NCBI RefSeq assembly: GCF_002197845.1
Contig: NZ_NIDE01000020.1
Span: 419,460-483,459, forward strand
Source: Fimbriiglobus ruber
GTDB taxonomy: Bacteria; Planctomycetota; Planctomycetia; Gemmatales; Gemmataceae
DNA: 64,000 bases
Direction of reading: 5' to 3'
Made by a program: the position numbers and the translations under genes. The notes beneath the pieces were generated by a model. It made no database searches. It saw only the letters and a list, made by a program, of their open reading frames with translations, and had not been told where the DNA came from. Positions 51,719-61,715 of this stretch are shown piece by piece (within the stretch, counting starts at the first letter, position 1; each line of letters opens with the position of its first letter).

Positions 51719-52867
51719 TTACTCGTCGTCGTCTTTCTTCTTGTCTCCGTCAACCTTGTCGTCGAACTTCTTGACCTGATTTTTGACGAAGTTCTTGAGG
51801 CCCGCCGATTCGCCGTCGGCCGCGGTTACAGCCTTGTCGGCAAATTCTTTGGCCTTGGCTTTGTCGCCGGCCGCGAAGTGCGCGTCGGCCACGCCGAGTA
51901 GCGCCAGCGCGTCTTTATCACCCGCAATCTTCAAGCCGGCCTCGGCCGCTTTCAGGGACAACGCGGCGAGGGCTTTTTCCTTGCTTGCCGCGGGCCGCAG
52001 AGCCGACGACACGCTCCGCAGGATCATGGCGTCGTCCTGCTCGACCGCGTGGGCGATCGTCTCTTCGGCGAACTCCTTGGCAGCATCGTATTTCTCGGCT
52101 TTCACGAGGAAGCCAAGTTTCGGCGCCACAAAGTAAGGGATCTTGGCCAGTTTCGGGTGCTTGTCTTCGAACGACTTCAAGGCTTTCAACCCGGCTTCGG
52201 CGTCTTTCCCGGATGTGGCCTCGAACGCCGCGTTCACGTCCTTTTCTAGCTTCGCAACGAACTCTTCCGAGTCATCGGCTTTCCAGGTGTCGGCGACCAC
52301 CTGCGGCACGATCTCGTCCAGGAACATCGGGTGCCCGATGTAGGCGATGTGTCCGGTCTTATCGACGACGAACGAACAGGGGATGCCGTTCCGGCCGGCC
52401 GCCTTCATGTAGGCGTCGTTCGTCGCGTGTTCGTCTTCGTAGGCGAAGGTGTACCCGAGTTTCGGACCCCGCTTTTGCACGAACTGGGTGACCTTCTCCT
52501 CGGAGTTGTTCGACCCCTTGGAGGTGAACCCGATGATCGTGACGCCCTTGTCCTTGTATTCGGCCTGCATTTCGGACATGTGCGGCATCATCACGATGCA
52601 CGGCCCGCACCACGTCGCCCAGAATTCGACGACGTAGACGTTGCCCGGGGCGAACGATTTGACTTCCTTGCCCTGGAGCCACTTGTCGACGGTCAGCGGC
52701 GGGGCCAGGTCGCCGACTTTGAGCTTGGCCACCTTTTCCTTTTTCGGCGTCTCGTCTTTCGACTCGTCTTTGGCGGTCGGCTTCTTGACGGCCGCGGGTT
52801 TGACATCTTCCGCCAAAACGGACCCGCCGGCCCAACCGACGAGCATGGCGGCGACAATCATTCGCAT
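51719..52867 (-). CDS. Exported TlpA-like thioredoxin-fold protein with helical C-terminal domain
   Basis: 382 aa from ATG 52867 with AAGGTG upstream. Signal peptide MIVAAMLVGWAGGSVLA, Lys-rich linker, then TlpA domain: KVGDLAPPLTVDKWLQG, WATWCGPC (active site 86-90), GVTIIGFTSKG, GIPCSFVVDKTGHIAYIGHP. Residues about 195-360 are TPR-like helices (EFVAKLEKDVNAAFEAT, LALLGVADAHFAAGDKAKAKEFADKAV). It is a periplasmic thiol-disulfide protein, paralogous to the lipoprotein at 24449-25030. The C-terminal helical domain is absent from the shorter paralogue. Confidence 0.87.
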   Translation of the reverse strand: MRMIVAAMLVGWAGGSVLAEDVKPAAVKKPTAKDESKDETPKKEKVAKLKVGDLAPPLTVDKWLQGKEVKSFAPGNVYVVEFWATWCGPCIVMMPHMSEMQAEYKDKGVTIIGFTSKGSNNSEEKVTQFVQKRGPKLGYTFAYEDEHATNDAYMKAAGRNGIPCSFVVDKTGHIAYIGHPMFLDEIVPQVVADTWKADDSEEFVAKLEKDVNAAFEATSGKDAEAGLKALKSFEDKHPKLAKIPYFVAPKLGFLVKAEKYDAAKEFAEETIAHAVEQDDAMILRSVSSALRPAASKEKALAALSLKAAEAGLKIAGDKDALALLGVADAHFAAGDKAKAKEFADKAVTAADGESAGLKNFVKNQVKKFDDKVDGDKKKDDDE

Positions 52868-53168
52868 GGGGCACACCTTAGGAGTGGGACGGAGAGGTTG
52901 GGGATTGATACCCGCACACTTTATCCCGCACGACGAACGTCACCAACAAGAAAGGTCTCGTTGCTGTGTCGGTGGGGCAAGCGACGCGGAAACTATGGGA
53001 GCGATGTTCACGATTTCTTGTCTGGTCCTGCGAACTGATCATCACCGTGAACGGGAGAACATCCCAACAACAGATGACGACAGATGTGACGCTTGTCGCG
53101 TAACAAACTAACAGGCGGAGACATTTTTCCGCCGATCAACCACGACGGAAGACTTCCGCCAGAACTAG

Positions 53169-53390
53169 TCAGGGTTGATCCGGTCTCGCGTCCGGCTGGA
53201 ACGGTTCCGGCGGGACCGGGCGTTCGACCGGAGGCGAAACGGCCGGCCTCGGCTGGGAATCGCGGCCCGAATTGTTTCGCACGACGAGTGGGTCATCTGC
53301 GTGGGGCGGTCGGTGCCAGGCGCATGAACATATCGCCGGTCCCAGTGCGGCGACCGCAATACCCACAAGCCATTCGCGCGTCCCGCGCAT
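53169..53390 (-). CDS. Small putative lipoprotein
   Basis: 73 aa from ATG 53390, 11 bp after proA. MRGTREWLVGIAVAALGPAI then CSC, a lipoprotein-type signal with a Cys near residue 21, followed by a Pro/Arg/Asp-rich tail (VSPPVERPVPPEPFQ). No family recognised. Close spacing to proA and the signal peptide are the only support. Confidence 0.45.
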   Translation of the reverse strand: MRGTREWLVGIAVAALGPAICSCAWHRPPHADDPLVVRNNSGRDSQPRPAVSPPVERPVPPEPFQPDARPDQP

Positions 53391-53401
53391 CCCGTCAATC
53401 C

Positions 53402-54703
53402 TCAGGACCGCACGTGGCCGTCGCCGGTGACGACGTACTTGTAAGTCGTCAGCTCCCGCAGACCGCACGGGCCGCGGGCGTGGAACTTGTCCGTGCTGAT
53501 TCCGATCTCCGCGCCCAGACCCAGCTCGAACCCGTCGTTAAACCGCGTACTCGCGTTTACCATCACGGCAGCGGAATCGACGGCCTGGACGAACCGCCGG
53601 GTCGCGGTCACGTCCTGCGCGACGATCGCTTCGGTGTGTTTGGACCCGTAAATGTTAATGTGGGCGACGGCGGCTTCCAGGTCCGGGACGACCTTCACCG
53701 AAATGATCAGGTCCAAAAATTCGGCCGCGTGGTCGGCTTCGGTCGCCGGGGTCGCGTTCGGGAGGAATCGGCGGGTTTCCGGGCACCCGCGGATTTCCAC
53801 GCCCCGCTCGGCCAGCATGGCCCCGATCCGGGGAAGGAATTCCGCGGCGACCGCGGCGTGGACGAGTAGACTCTCCGCCGCGTTGCAGACCCCCGGCCGC
53901 TGGCACTTGGCGTTCACCACGATCCGGGCGGCCGCGTCCAGGTCGGCGGTCGTGTCGACGTAAATGTGGCAGTTGCCCTGGTAATGCTTGAGGACCGGCA
54001 TGGTCGCTTCGGCGGCCACCCGGCGGATCAGGCTCTCGCCGCCGCGGGGAATGGTCAGGTCGATGAACTCGTTGAGCTTGAGTAGGTGCCCGACGGCGGC
54101 ACGGTCGGTCGTGGGGACGAGTTGCACGGCGTCGGCCGGGAGGCCGTGCTTGGGGAGTTCGGTGGTCAGGAGTTTGTGGAGGGCGGTGTTCGAGTGGGTG
54201 GCTTCTTTGCCGCCGCGGAGGATGACCGCGTTACCACTTTTCACGCAGAGCCCGGCCGCGTCCACGGTGACGTTCGGGCGGGATTCGTAGAGGAAAAAGA
54301 CGACCCCCAGCGGCACACCGACTTTGAGAACCTGCAGGCCGTTGGGCCGGACGCCGCCCTCGCGAACCTCGCCCACCGGGTCGGGTAATGCGGCGACTTG
54401 CCGAAGTCCCTCGGCGGCAGCCCGGACGCGGGCCGGGTTCAGCGTGAGCCGGTCGATCGACGCGCCGGACAGCCCGAACCCCAGGGCCGCGGCGACGTCT
54501 TTCGCGTTCGCTTCTAGGACCTCGCTGGTGTTGGCGACGAGGGCGTCCGCACAGGCGAGGAGCCAGGCGTTCTTTTCGGCGGTGCGGACCACCGCCAGCC
54601 GGCCGGCCGCGGCTTTCGCCCGCCTGGCCATGTCGAGGCAGAGTGCGTCGAGCGCAAGCGCGGCCGGGGCGGTCGGGGAGAGAATGCTCACGGCGTGTCT
54701 CAC
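53402..54703 (-). CDS. proA: Glutamate-5-semialdehyde dehydrogenase (gamma-glutamyl phosphate reductase)
   Basis: 433 aa. Start GTG 54703 overlaps the folP stop as GTGA, implying coupled translation. Aldehyde-dehydrogenase fold with [52 protein letters not shown], and catalytic Cys in [17 protein letters not shown]; the end reads [15 protein letters not shown], as in ProA. Second step of proline biosynthesis, using NADPH. proB is not in the window. Confidence 0.94.
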   Translation of the reverse strand: MRHAVSILSPTAPAALALDALCLDMARRAKAAAGRLAVVRTAEKNAWLLACADALVANTSEVLEANAKDVAAALGFGLSGASIDRLTLNPARVRAAAEGLRQVAALPDPVGEVREGGVRPNGLQVLKVGVPLGVVFFLYESRPNVTVDAAGLCVKSGNAVILRGGKEATHSNTALHKLLTTELPKHGLPADAVQLVPTTDRAAVGHLLKLNEFIDLTIPRGGESLIRRVAAEATMPVLKHYQGNCHIYVDTTADLDAAARIVVNAKCQRPGVCNAAESLLVHAAVAAEFLPRIGAMLAERGVEIRGCPETRRFLPNATPATEADHAAEFLDLIISVKVVPDLEAAVAHINIYGSKHTEAIVAQDVTATRRFVQAVDSAAVMVNASTRFNDGFELGLGAEIGISTDKFHARGPCGLRELTTYKYVVTGDGHVRS

Positions 54704-55566
54704 GTTTCAGTCTTGTCAGTCTTGCGGTGCCGGCGGATCGCGTCGATCACCACCATCGCGTCTCGCGTCGGAGCCACGTCATGGACGCGCACCACGTGAG
54801 CCGAGTTCGCGGCAGCCGCGAAACAGGCGGCCGCCAGGGAACCCGCCAGGCGCTCGCCCGGCGGACGGCCGTTCAACGCCCCGATGAACCCCTTGCGGGA
54901 CACCCCGAGGCAGACCGGCCGGCCGAACCGGCGGAATTCGCCCAGGTTCGCCAACAAGGCGAGGTTGTGCTGGCCCGTCTTGCCGAACCCGACGCCGGGG
55001 TCGAGCGCGATCGCCTCCCGGGCGACGCCGGCGGACTCCAGGGCACCCAGCCGTTCGGCGAAAAAATCACCGACGTCCCGGACCACATCATCATAGTGCG
55101 GGGCCGCCTGCATTGTCGCGGGCGTCCCCTGCATGTGCATGACGATCACCCCGGCCCCGGCGCGGGCCGCGATGGCCGGCATCTCGGGGTCGCCGCGGAG
55201 GCCGGTCACGTCGTTGACGACGCTCGCCCCGGCGTCCAGGGCCGCGGCCGCGACCGCGGCTTTGCTGGTGTCCACCGAAATCGGGCAGCGGGTTTGGCGG
55301 GCTAATTCGCGGACGACGGGGAGAATCCGGCTCAATTCTTCGGCTTCCGGAACCGACGCGGAGCCGGGCCGGGTCGATTCGCCCCCGACGTCGAGCAGGT
55401 CCGCCCCCTCCGCTTCGAGGCGCAAGGCGTGGGCGACGGCGGCGGCCGGGTCGTTGAACCGGCCGCCGTCGGAGAAGCTGTCCGGGGTGACGTTGACGAT
55501 GCCGAGGACGAGCGGGCGGGCGATCTCGAACCGGCGGCCGCGGCACGCCCACACGATGGGTGTCAT
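54700..55566 (-). CDS. folP: Dihydropteroate synthase
   Basis: 288 aa from ATG 55566. Folate synthesis enzyme joining pABA and the pterin pyrophosphate. Motifs: [87 protein letters not shown], and HVVRVHDV. All sulfonamide-site loops are present and the length is normal. It lies 41 bp after the LptE-like gene. Confidence 0.95.
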   Translation of the reverse strand: MTPIVWACRGRRFEIARPLVLGIVNVTPDSFSDGGRFNDPAAAVAHALRLEAEGADLLDVGGESTRPGSASVPEAEELSRILPVVRELARQTRCPISVDTSKAAVAAAALDAGASVVNDVTGLRGDPEMPAIAARAGAGVIVMHMQGTPATMQAAPHYDDVVRDVGDFFAERLGALESAGVAREAIALDPGVGFGKTGQHNLALLANLGEFRRFGRPVCLGVSRKGFIGALNGRPPGERLAGSLAAACFAAAANSAHVVRVHDVAPTRDAMVVIDAIRRHRKTDKTET

Positions 55567-55607
55567 CCCGGTGTCATACGCCCCCGCCCGGCCCGCGGGG
55601 AGGCCGG

Positions 55608-56258
55608 TCACCAGGGCTTTTCCATCTGGTTGACGATCTGCCGGGCCAAGCTGTTGATCGCCGCCTGTTCCCCGGTCGTGTTGCTTTCCCCGAGTTCCGG
55701 GAGAACCCGGCCGAAGCCGTAGATGGTGAGCGGGATGGCCCCCGTGGGCGGGGGCGGGGGCGGGGCGGCCGGAAGGGTCGTGTCGAACGGGCTGACGGGC
55801 AGCGGCGCGACCGGGCCGCGGGAACTCGTCAACACCTTCCCGGTCCGCAGATCCCGCCACACGATTTCGACCGTGATCATGACGTCGAACTCGCGGAGCA
55901 AGTTGAACTGGTTCCGGTTAAGCTGGTTCTTGTAAATGTTGGCCACGGTCCCGATCAGTTCGGTGTCCGCGCCGGCGGGGTCGGAGACCACCTTGATCGG
56001 CGAGTGCCGCTGGTTCAGTTCGCGGGCGATCGCCTCGTTGATGTCGACGTCGATGTTGCGGTACGGGTTGGTGTGGTACGCGTTGACCTTGAACAGCGGG
56101 AGATAAACCGACCGGATGTTCGAGTCGAACGGCGGGCGGGTGTCGTACCCGAATAGCGAGAAGTGACCGTCGTTCTTGCACCCGGCGGCCACGAACACCG
56201 CGGCGGCGGCAACGCCGACCGTGATGGCCGCGCGACGAACGAAGCGTTTCTGGTTCAT
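55608..56258 (-). CDS. LptE-like outer membrane assembly lipoprotein
   Basis: 216 aa from ATG 56258 (an ATG four codons upstream is possible). Signal AAITVGVAAAAVFVAAGC with lipobox Cys. GYDTRPPFDSNIRSVYLPLFKVNAYHTNPYRNIDVDINEAIARELNQR matches the planctomycete LptE-type pattern (internal repeat of 'V.VP.F.N...R..' and 'LT.AI..EI..R'). Later DTELIGTVANIYKNQLNR and ITVEIVWRDLRTGKVL are typical. LptE partners LptD in LPS insertion. A Pro-rich insert (PAAPPPPPPTGA) precedes the final helix. Confidence 0.72.
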   Translation of the reverse strand: MNQKRFVRRAAITVGVAAAAVFVAAGCKNDGHFSLFGYDTRPPFDSNIRSVYLPLFKVNAYHTNPYRNIDVDINEAIARELNQRHSPIKVVSDPAGADTELIGTVANIYKNQLNRNQFNLLREFDVMITVEIVWRDLRTGKVLTSSRGPVAPLPVSPFDTTLPAAPPPPPPTGAIPLTIYGFGRVLPELGESNTTGEQAAINSLARQIVNQMEKPW

Positions 56259-56370
56259 GAGTAACACCATCGAGGTCGCCGGCAGAGTTCGGCCCGGCTC
56301 GGCCGGGGGCTCGCGTCGGCGGCCGCCCGCGGGCGGCCGCGTTTCGTGCGGGGTGCGTCTTCGGGCGCTA

Positions 56371-57651
56371 CTACCTACCCATCGTCCCCGCGTTCCCCCA
56401 GGCTTGCGGCTGGGCGCCACCCTGGGGCGGCGGGGCCGGCGGGGTCGGGCCGGTCGCCGCGTCCGGCGTGATCGGTTCCACCACCGGCTTGCCGACGATC
56501 CGGTCCAACTCGCGGCGGACGGAGTCGAACGTCCCGGGTGGCTTGGGGTTCGCCGCCTCGTCTTCCATCTTCACCCGGACCTTCTCCAGTTCCGCGATCC
56601 GGGCCTTGGCCAAGTCCGAGAATTTCGTCCCCGGGTACCGCCGGCAGACCAGCACGTAGTAGAAGTAGGCCGACGCCGGGTGGTGGGTCCGCTCGTAATA
56701 TTCGGCCGTCTTGTAGTCCTTCTCGGCGAGCTGCATCCGCACCGCCAGCTTCTGGCGGGTCATGAGCGCGGTCTTTTCCTTGTCCGACGTGTACCCCGGC
56801 ATGCTCGCCTCGGCGTAGTGGACGAGCTGCAGGGCCTCGGCGGCCTTCTGGCTGTCGTACACGGCCCCGCCGGTGCTGTTGTTCTTCGACATGATGGCCA
56901 TCTTGATGGCCGCGTCGAGGAGCTTGCTGTCCTTGTGCATGTCGATCAGCTGGGTGAAGAAGCTGTCGGCTTCCTCGAACCGCCCGCGGTAGAAGTTGAC
57001 GTACCCGGCCCAGAACAGGGCCTTGTCCGCGTACGGGCCCGTGTTGTCGTGGACGTGGACGCTTTCCATGTACCGCAGCGCCTCGCCCTCCGTGTCGAAC
57101 GTCGGGCGGGACTTGTCGGAGATGTTGACCCCCGTCGCCTTCTTCTCCCACCACGGGGCGGCCTTGCCGGCCTTGTTTTCTTTCTGGGAGGCCTCGATTT
57201 CGGCCAGCGTGTCCCGTTCGAGCCACGAGTACGCGATCTCGTAGATCCTCGCGCACGCCCGCTCGCGGTAGACGCCGAGGGGGTGGTCGTTCAGGAGCCG
57301 GTTGTACGTGGCCGCGGCGGCGGACAACTTGTTCTGCTTCTGCAGGCACTCGGCCTCGAAGAACCGTGCTTTCTCCGCCATCAGGACGGGGTTGTACGTG
57401 TTATCCGCGATGTCGTCGAAGATCTCCGCGGCGTCCTTGAATTCCCCGGCCGCGTGCAACTGCTCGGCCTTGGCCATCTTCGCGTCGGCCTCGGGGTCCT
57501 GGTAGGAACTCGTGATGACCGACCGCATCGATTTATACGTGTTTTCTTTGAACTTCCCGTACGACTGGCACCCCGGCGCGGCCAGCGCGGCCGCCAGGAC
57601 GGCGGTCGCGACGGCGCGGGGGCCGAGTTTCGACGGTCGGGCGACGGACAT
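56371..57651 (-). CDS. BamD/YfiO-like TPR lipoprotein
   Basis: 426 aa from ATG 57651, with a GGGGGAG ribosome site 8 bases upstream. Signal AVATAVLAAALAAPGC with lipobox Cys. TPR-like helices: AEQLHAAGEFKDAAEIFDDIADNTY, NPVLMAEKARFFEAECLQKQNKLSAAAATYNRLLNDHP, YADKALFWAGYVNFYRGRFEEADSFF, TAEYYERTHHPASAYFYYVLVCRRYPGTKFSDLA. The last is close to the BamD repeat AxYYxxxxxYxAAxxRyxxvxxxYPxT. Probably part of the outer membrane beta-barrel assembly machine. It is followed by an LptE-like gene, which supports an envelope-biogenesis operon. Confidence 0.78.
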   Translation of the reverse strand: MSVARPSKLGPRAVATAVLAAALAAPGCQSYGKFKENTYKSMRSVITSSYQDPEADAKMAKAEQLHAAGEFKDAAEIFDDIADNTYNPVLMAEKARFFEAECLQKQNKLSAAAATYNRLLNDHPLGVYRERACARIYEIAYSWLERDTLAEIEASQKENKAGKAAPWWEKKATGVNISDKSRPTFDTEGEALRYMESVHVHDNTGPYADKALFWAGYVNFYRGRFEEADSFFTQLIDMHKDSKLLDAAIKMAIMSKNNSTGGAVYDSQKAAEALQLVHYAEASMPGYTSDKEKTALMTRQKLAVRMQLAEKDYKTAEYYERTHHPASAYFYYVLVCRRYPGTKFSDLAKARIAELEKVRVKMEDEAANPKPPGTFDSVRRELDRIVGKPVVEPITPDAATGPTPPAPPPQGGAQPQAWGNAGTMGR

Positions 57652-57712
57652 CTTGTCGGCTCCCCCGGCACACACGAACAGGTTCACGCCAGTCCCCCCC
57701 GACCGGTGGCCT

Positions 57713-58459
57713 TTACCCGGCGTCCACGTACCCGAGCAACCGCGGCCGCCGTCCGAGGACGGCACTGACGGCCTGCCCGAGCAACAGACGGACCTCGCGC
57801 CGCGGGGCCGCCCCCAGGGTTTGCCCGCCGCGGGCCAGGTCGCCCAGGGCGGTCCACGCGGCCGCGGACAGCGGCCGGGCGTCCCGCGCGGTCGGCCCGC
57901 AATCCGGGCACACGATCCCGCCCGCCGTCGGGCTGTACCCCACCCGAACGCCCGCGGCGTGCGGGAACGAATACTCGCGCCCACACCCGGTACAGGATTC
58001 GAGGCGCGGGCTATACCCCAGCTCCCGGAGCCAAACAAGCTCAAACGCGGACACCTGGCCGGCCCGGTCCGAGCCGACCGCCCCGAACGCCCGGAGGGCG
58101 GCGACCGCGGCGTCGAACAGCGCGGGGTGCGGGTCGAAGTCCTGCGTCCCGTCCGACAGCAACTCCGCGATGTAATACCCGGCGTACAGGGCCGTCAGGT
58201 CGGTCCGCAGGTGCGGGAATCGTTCCCCGACCTGGGCCTCGGTCAGCAAGTCGAGCCCGCCGTGGTGCTTGTGGATGAAGACGATGTGGCAGACCGTGAG
58301 CAGGTCGAAGGCGACCTCAAAATTCGACCGCAGCCGCCGGCCCCCCTTCGCCAGCGCCCGCACCTTCCCGAACTCGCGCGTCCAGAGGGTGGAAATCCGG
58401 CTCGTCTCGCTCCAGTCCGTCCCGCGGACGACCAGCGCCAGAGCTTTCTCGGTGGACAT
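57713..58459 (-). CDS. recO: DNA repair protein RecO
   Basis: 248 aa from ATG 58459. N-terminal OB fold (EKALALVVRGTDWSETSRISTLWTREFGKVRALAKGGRR), a helical middle (TALYAGYYIAELLSDG), and a zinc-binding pair CTGCG ... CPDCG at about 150-180. RecO loads RecA with RecR at gaps and anneals ssDNA. First gene of the run recO - bamD-like - lptE-like - folP - proA. Confidence 0.92.
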   Translation of the reverse strand: MSTEKALALVVRGTDWSETSRISTLWTREFGKVRALAKGGRRLRSNFEVAFDLLTVCHIVFIHKHHGGLDLLTEAQVGERFPHLRTDLTALYAGYYIAELLSDGTQDFDPHPALFDAAVAALRAFGAVGSDRAGQVSAFELVWLRELGYSPRLESCTGCGREYSFPHAAGVRVGYSPTAGGIVCPDCGPTARDARPLSAAAWTALGDLARGGQTLGAAPRREVRLLLGQAVSAVLGRRPRLLGYVDAG

Positions 58460-58602
58460 TCGGGGGAACACTCGCGGCCCGGCGGAACGAAGCGGTCGAC
58501 CCCCGTCAGGCTACCGCCCCCACAACGTGGATGGCAAGCCATCCGGGTCGGCGAAGGCGGTGTTGTGGAAGACGGATCGCGAGGGCACCGCGTTTCGCAA
58601 AA

Positions 58603-59160
58603 TTATTTGGTCGGCAGGGTCTTCTTCAGTGCGTCGTGAACTGCGGGGACATCCGTCTCGTTAATTGAGCGGTAGCCGAATACCGCGGTCACGACCCCTT
58701 TGGCCGCCACCACGGCCGTGAGGTGGGCGTCGGAGTTCACGTCCCACTTTTCCGGCCCGGTCTTATCGCCCGCGAACACCGTTAGCGACGTGGCTTGAAA
58801 CTGGAGCGATTTCTGGGCGAGCGGCAGATACTCTTTGTTCTTGTCCGCGTCCCCGCCCACCCAAACGGCCACGACCCGTTCGTCCCCGCCGCCCTTCTGC
58901 ACGGCCTCGTCCAACTTTTTGAGGAATCGGGCCATGGGGCGGTCCCACACGTCGGCCCGGACGAAGACGTACACGGTCGGCGCGTCTTTCCGGTCCGCCG
59001 CGTAGTCGACTTCTTTGCCCTCGTGCGGGCCGGTCGCGTCGAAAACTTTCAGGGCGGGTACGCGCTTGCCTTTCTCGGGGCCGGACGTCACGTCCTGCCC
59101 CAGCGAATAGGCTGGCAGACCGAGAACTACGAGAGCGACCAGCCAAAGAGATCGTGCCAT
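58603..59160 (-). CDS. Exported thioredoxin-fold-like protein of unknown function
   Basis: 185 aa from ATG 59160. Signal peptide MARSLWLVALVVLGLPAYSLG. The mature part looks thioredoxin-like (VPALKVFDATGPHEGKEVDY, TVYVFVRADVWDRPMARFL, ERVVAVWVGGDADKNKEYL, VVTAVFGYRSINETDVPAVHDAL) but has no CxxC motif, so redox catalysis is unlikely. It resembles redoxin-like exported proteins found in many planctomycetes. The gene stands alone. Confidence 0.6.
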   Translation of the reverse strand: MARSLWLVALVVLGLPAYSLGQDVTSGPEKGKRVPALKVFDATGPHEGKEVDYAADRKDAPTVYVFVRADVWDRPMARFLKKLDEAVQKGGGDERVVAVWVGGDADKNKEYLPLAQKSLQFQATSLTVFAGDKTGPEKWDVNSDAHLTAVVAAKGVVTAVFGYRSINETDVPAVHDALKKTLPTK

Positions 59161-59476
59161 ATTCCGCCCCGGGTTAGTGGTCGTGAATCGCGACCCGCTA
59201 ATGGTACGCACAACGCCGGTGAAGACTTTTGAGAAATCGGTCGCGTTTCGAGAAGTTGTGAGTTCGGTTTTCTACCCGACAGGTGTGCATTTCGGGGCGA
59301 AATGAGGTTGACCTGGGGCCGGGCACCGACACAGACTGTTATTAATACCGATGTCGACTCCGAGCCACTGTGCGCCGGGGAGAAACCGGCACGGTCGATG
59401 GTCGTTCAATAGGAACGAACCGGAGGCGAGATAAACATCCGATACTGAACGACGACGAAATCGCAGGAGTACAGTC

Positions 59477-60148
59477 ATGTTCGACATCCATCAATCGATT
59501 TACGACCAACACCACGAACGCGACGAGGCCGGGGTCGACAAGTACATCAACGGCCTGATGGACGAATTCGCCCGGTCGCCCGAGGCTCAGCCCGTGCGGG
59601 CGAAGCACGGAGACCTCGGCTGGGCGGCGTCAATGATGGGATACGCCATCGACTACATCGGCTGTACCCCTGCCGACATGACGACGCGGGACTTCGACGA
59701 AGTGCTTTTCGAACTCATCCCCCGCAAAGTTTCGGTGGAACCGGAGGCGGCCGAAGCGATCGTCGACGAGTGCCGGGCATTCTGGACCTTTGTGGCCCGG
59801 CAGTACGGATTGGAAAACGCGAAGCAGATCCTGGCGACCATCGACGACGACACCGTCGACGAACTGCAGGACGAACTCGACAACCCGGCCAACTTCGGGA
59901 TGGCGAAATCGTTTTTCATGTTGGGGTCGAAAGCGGGCTTCGACATGACGAGTCAGGAAGGGCTCGACGAGTTCACGGCTGTGTACAACGCCAGCCTTCA
60001 AGGCGGAAGCCCGCTCGGGTCACTGCCGCCCATGGCGAACTCCCCGCACTTCCTACCACCCGCGCGGCTGACCGGGGAAGCCCTCAAGAAAAAGCGCAAA
60101 GAAAAGAAGCGACAGCGTGAGGCGAAAAAACGTAACCGGCGGAAGTGA
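59477..60148 (+). CDS. Uncharacterised protein with lysine/arginine-rich C-terminus
   Basis: 223 aa with AGGAG 8 bases before ATG 59477. Helical, acidic N-terminal two thirds (RDFDEVLFELIPRKVSVEPEAAEAIVDECRAFWTFVARQYGLENA, DDDTVDELQDELDNPANFGMAKSF) and a basic tail (KKKRKEKKRQREAKK). The pattern resembles proteins that often carry SEC-C or similar metal motifs, but no such Cys cluster is present. Function unknown. Confidence 0.7.
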   Translation: MFDIHQSIYDQHHERDEAGVDKYINGLMDEFARSPEAQPVRAKHGDLGWAASMMGYAIDYIGCTPADMTTRDFDEVLFELIPRKVSVEPEAAEAIVDECRAFWTFVARQYGLENAKQILATIDDDTVDELQDELDNPANFGMAKSFFMLGSKAGFDMTSQEGLDEFTAVYNASLQGGSPLGSLPPMANSPHFLPPARLTGEALKKKRKEKKRQREAKKRNRRK

Positions 60149-60153
60149 GCCGC

Positions 60154-60302
60154 AGTCAGTCATCAAGTCAGTAGGAAGGGTTGCGTCGGGTGTGAACCGG
60201 GAGGAACCTCGGTCCTCCGGCGATGACCATTCGCCTGGGGCGAATCAGTAACACCGTTGCCTACCTGCTGACTTGACGACTTGATGACTTGATGACTGAC
60301 TC
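60154..60302. repeat. Ladder-type inverted repeat upstream of purA
   Basis: The left arm begins AGTCAGTCATCAAGTC (60154). The right arm, read in complement from 60302, has the same 16 bases and continues ATCAAGTCGTCAAGTCAGCAGG. ATCAAGTC units are repeated three times on the right and once on the left, so the arms differ by whole units. A GAGGAACC/GGTCCTCC hairpin lies in the middle. It fills most of the 239-bp gap before purA. Confidence 0.8.
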
Positions 60303-60387
60303 GGCCGCCCTTGACGGTACCCCCCGGCCCGCCTACCTTTTCCCGGTTGAACTTGCACCCGTGAAGCTCACAACCTGGTAGGTCGGT

Positions 60388-61692
60388 ATGCCCGCGACGT
60401 GTGTCGTCGGTCTCCAATGGGGGGACGAAGCCAAAGGGAAAATCGTGGATCTGCTCGGCGCGGACCACCATTTCGTCGTCCGCTACAACGGCGGCGCGAA
60501 TGCCGGGCACACGATCGTGTGGGGGAGCCGGACCTTCCGCCTCTCGATCCTCCCGACCGGCGTCCTCAACCCGAACGTCAAATCGATCATCGGCAACGGG
60601 CTCGTCGTTTACCCGCCGCGCCTGCTCGAAGAACTCGACCAACTCAAGACCGGCGGCATCACCGTCGGCGACAACCTCGCGGTCAGCGACCACGCGCACG
60701 TCATCTTCCCGTACCACATGGAAGAGGAACGCTTGGTCGAGACGAGTTCCGAAGGCGGGGCGATCGGGACGACGGGCCGCGGCATCGGCCCGTGCTACCA
60801 GGATAAAGTCGGCCGCCGCTTCGCGATCCGCGTCGGCGAACTGCTCCACCCGGACCACCTCCGCGAACGCTTGCGGTTCGTCGTCCCGTTCAAGAACCGC
60901 CTCCTGGCGGCCCTCGGGCACGGGCACTCGACTCCCGTCAAGACCTTCGACGCGAACACTCTGTGCGACGAGTACCTCGGGTACGCCGACCGCCTGAAGC
61001 CGTTCGTGACGGACACGGCGCGGGTGCTGCACGACGGGCTCGCGGCCGGGAAAAAGATCCTGTTCGAAGGCGCCCAGGGCAGCCTACTCGATGTCGACCA
61101 CGGGACGTACCCGTTCGTGACCAGTTCGAGCAGCCTGCCGTCCGGCATCTGGACCGGCACCGGCGTTCCGGCACGAAACCTCACGCGCGTGATTGGCGTC
61201 GTCAAAGCGTACACCACCCGTGTCGGCGGCGGCCCGTTCCCGACGGAGCTGAACGACGGGCCGGACGGGACCGGGGAGCGAATCCGCAGAATCGGTCGCG
61301 AGTACGGCACTGTGACTGGTCGCCCGCGGCGGACCGGGTGGTTCGACGCGGTGGCCGTCCGGTACACGGCCGCGCTCTCCGGGGCGGACGAAATCACCGT
61401 CATGCTGCTGGACGTGTTGAGCGGGTTGCCGGAGCTGAAGCTTTGCACGTCGTACCAGATCGACGGCGGCACGACCCGGCATTTCCCGAGCGACGCGTTC
61501 CAACTCCAGCGCTGCACGCCGGTCTACGAAACACTGCCGGGGTGGGCCGAGGACGTGACGAAGTGCCGCAAGCCGGCCGACCTCCCGGCCGCCGCGCGGC
61601 GGTACGTCGACCGCATCAGCGAACTGGTCGGACTCCCCGTCGCCGTCGTGTCCGTCGGCCCGGACCGTGAACAGACGATCCATCTGAAGTGA
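60388..61692 (+). CDS. purA: Adenylosuccinate synthetase
   Basis: 434 aa from ATG 60388. GTP-dependent first step from IMP to AMP. Motifs: VVGLQWGDEAKGKIVDLL (P-loop-like GDEAKGK), VRYNGGANAGHTIV, TTGRGIGPCYQDK, LFEGAQGSLLDVDHGTYPFVTSS, and GVVKAYTTRVGGGPFPTEL. All substrate loops are intact and the length is typical. First of three essential-pathway genes on the plus strand, ahead of uppS and cdsA. Confidence 0.96.
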   Translation: MPATCVVGLQWGDEAKGKIVDLLGADHHFVVRYNGGANAGHTIVWGSRTFRLSILPTGVLNPNVKSIIGNGLVVYPPRLLEELDQLKTGGITVGDNLAVSDHAHVIFPYHMEEERLVETSSEGGAIGTTGRGIGPCYQDKVGRRFAIRVGELLHPDHLRERLRFVVPFKNRLLAALGHGHSTPVKTFDANTLCDEYLGYADRLKPFVTDTARVLHDGLAAGKKILFEGAQGSLLDVDHGTYPFVTSSSSLPSGIWTGTGVPARNLTRVIGVVKAYTTRVGGGPFPTELNDGPDGTGERIRRIGREYGTVTGRPRRTGWFDAVAVRYTAALSGADEITVMLLDVLSGLPELKLCTSYQIDGGTTRHFPSDAFQLQRCTPVYETLPGWAEDVTKCRKPADLPAAARRYVDRISELVGLPVAVVSVGPDREQTIHLK

Positions 61693-61715
61693 TGGGCTTT
61701 GGCGGATAGCTCGAT

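Noticed and set aside
56176-57768. Long plus-strand open frame (530 codons) antisense to the BamD-like and LptE-like genes
   Set aside because: It is a GC-skew shadow: composition is Arg/Val/Gly-rich, it has no motif or ribosome site, and the opposite strand holds two well-supported lipoprotein genes.
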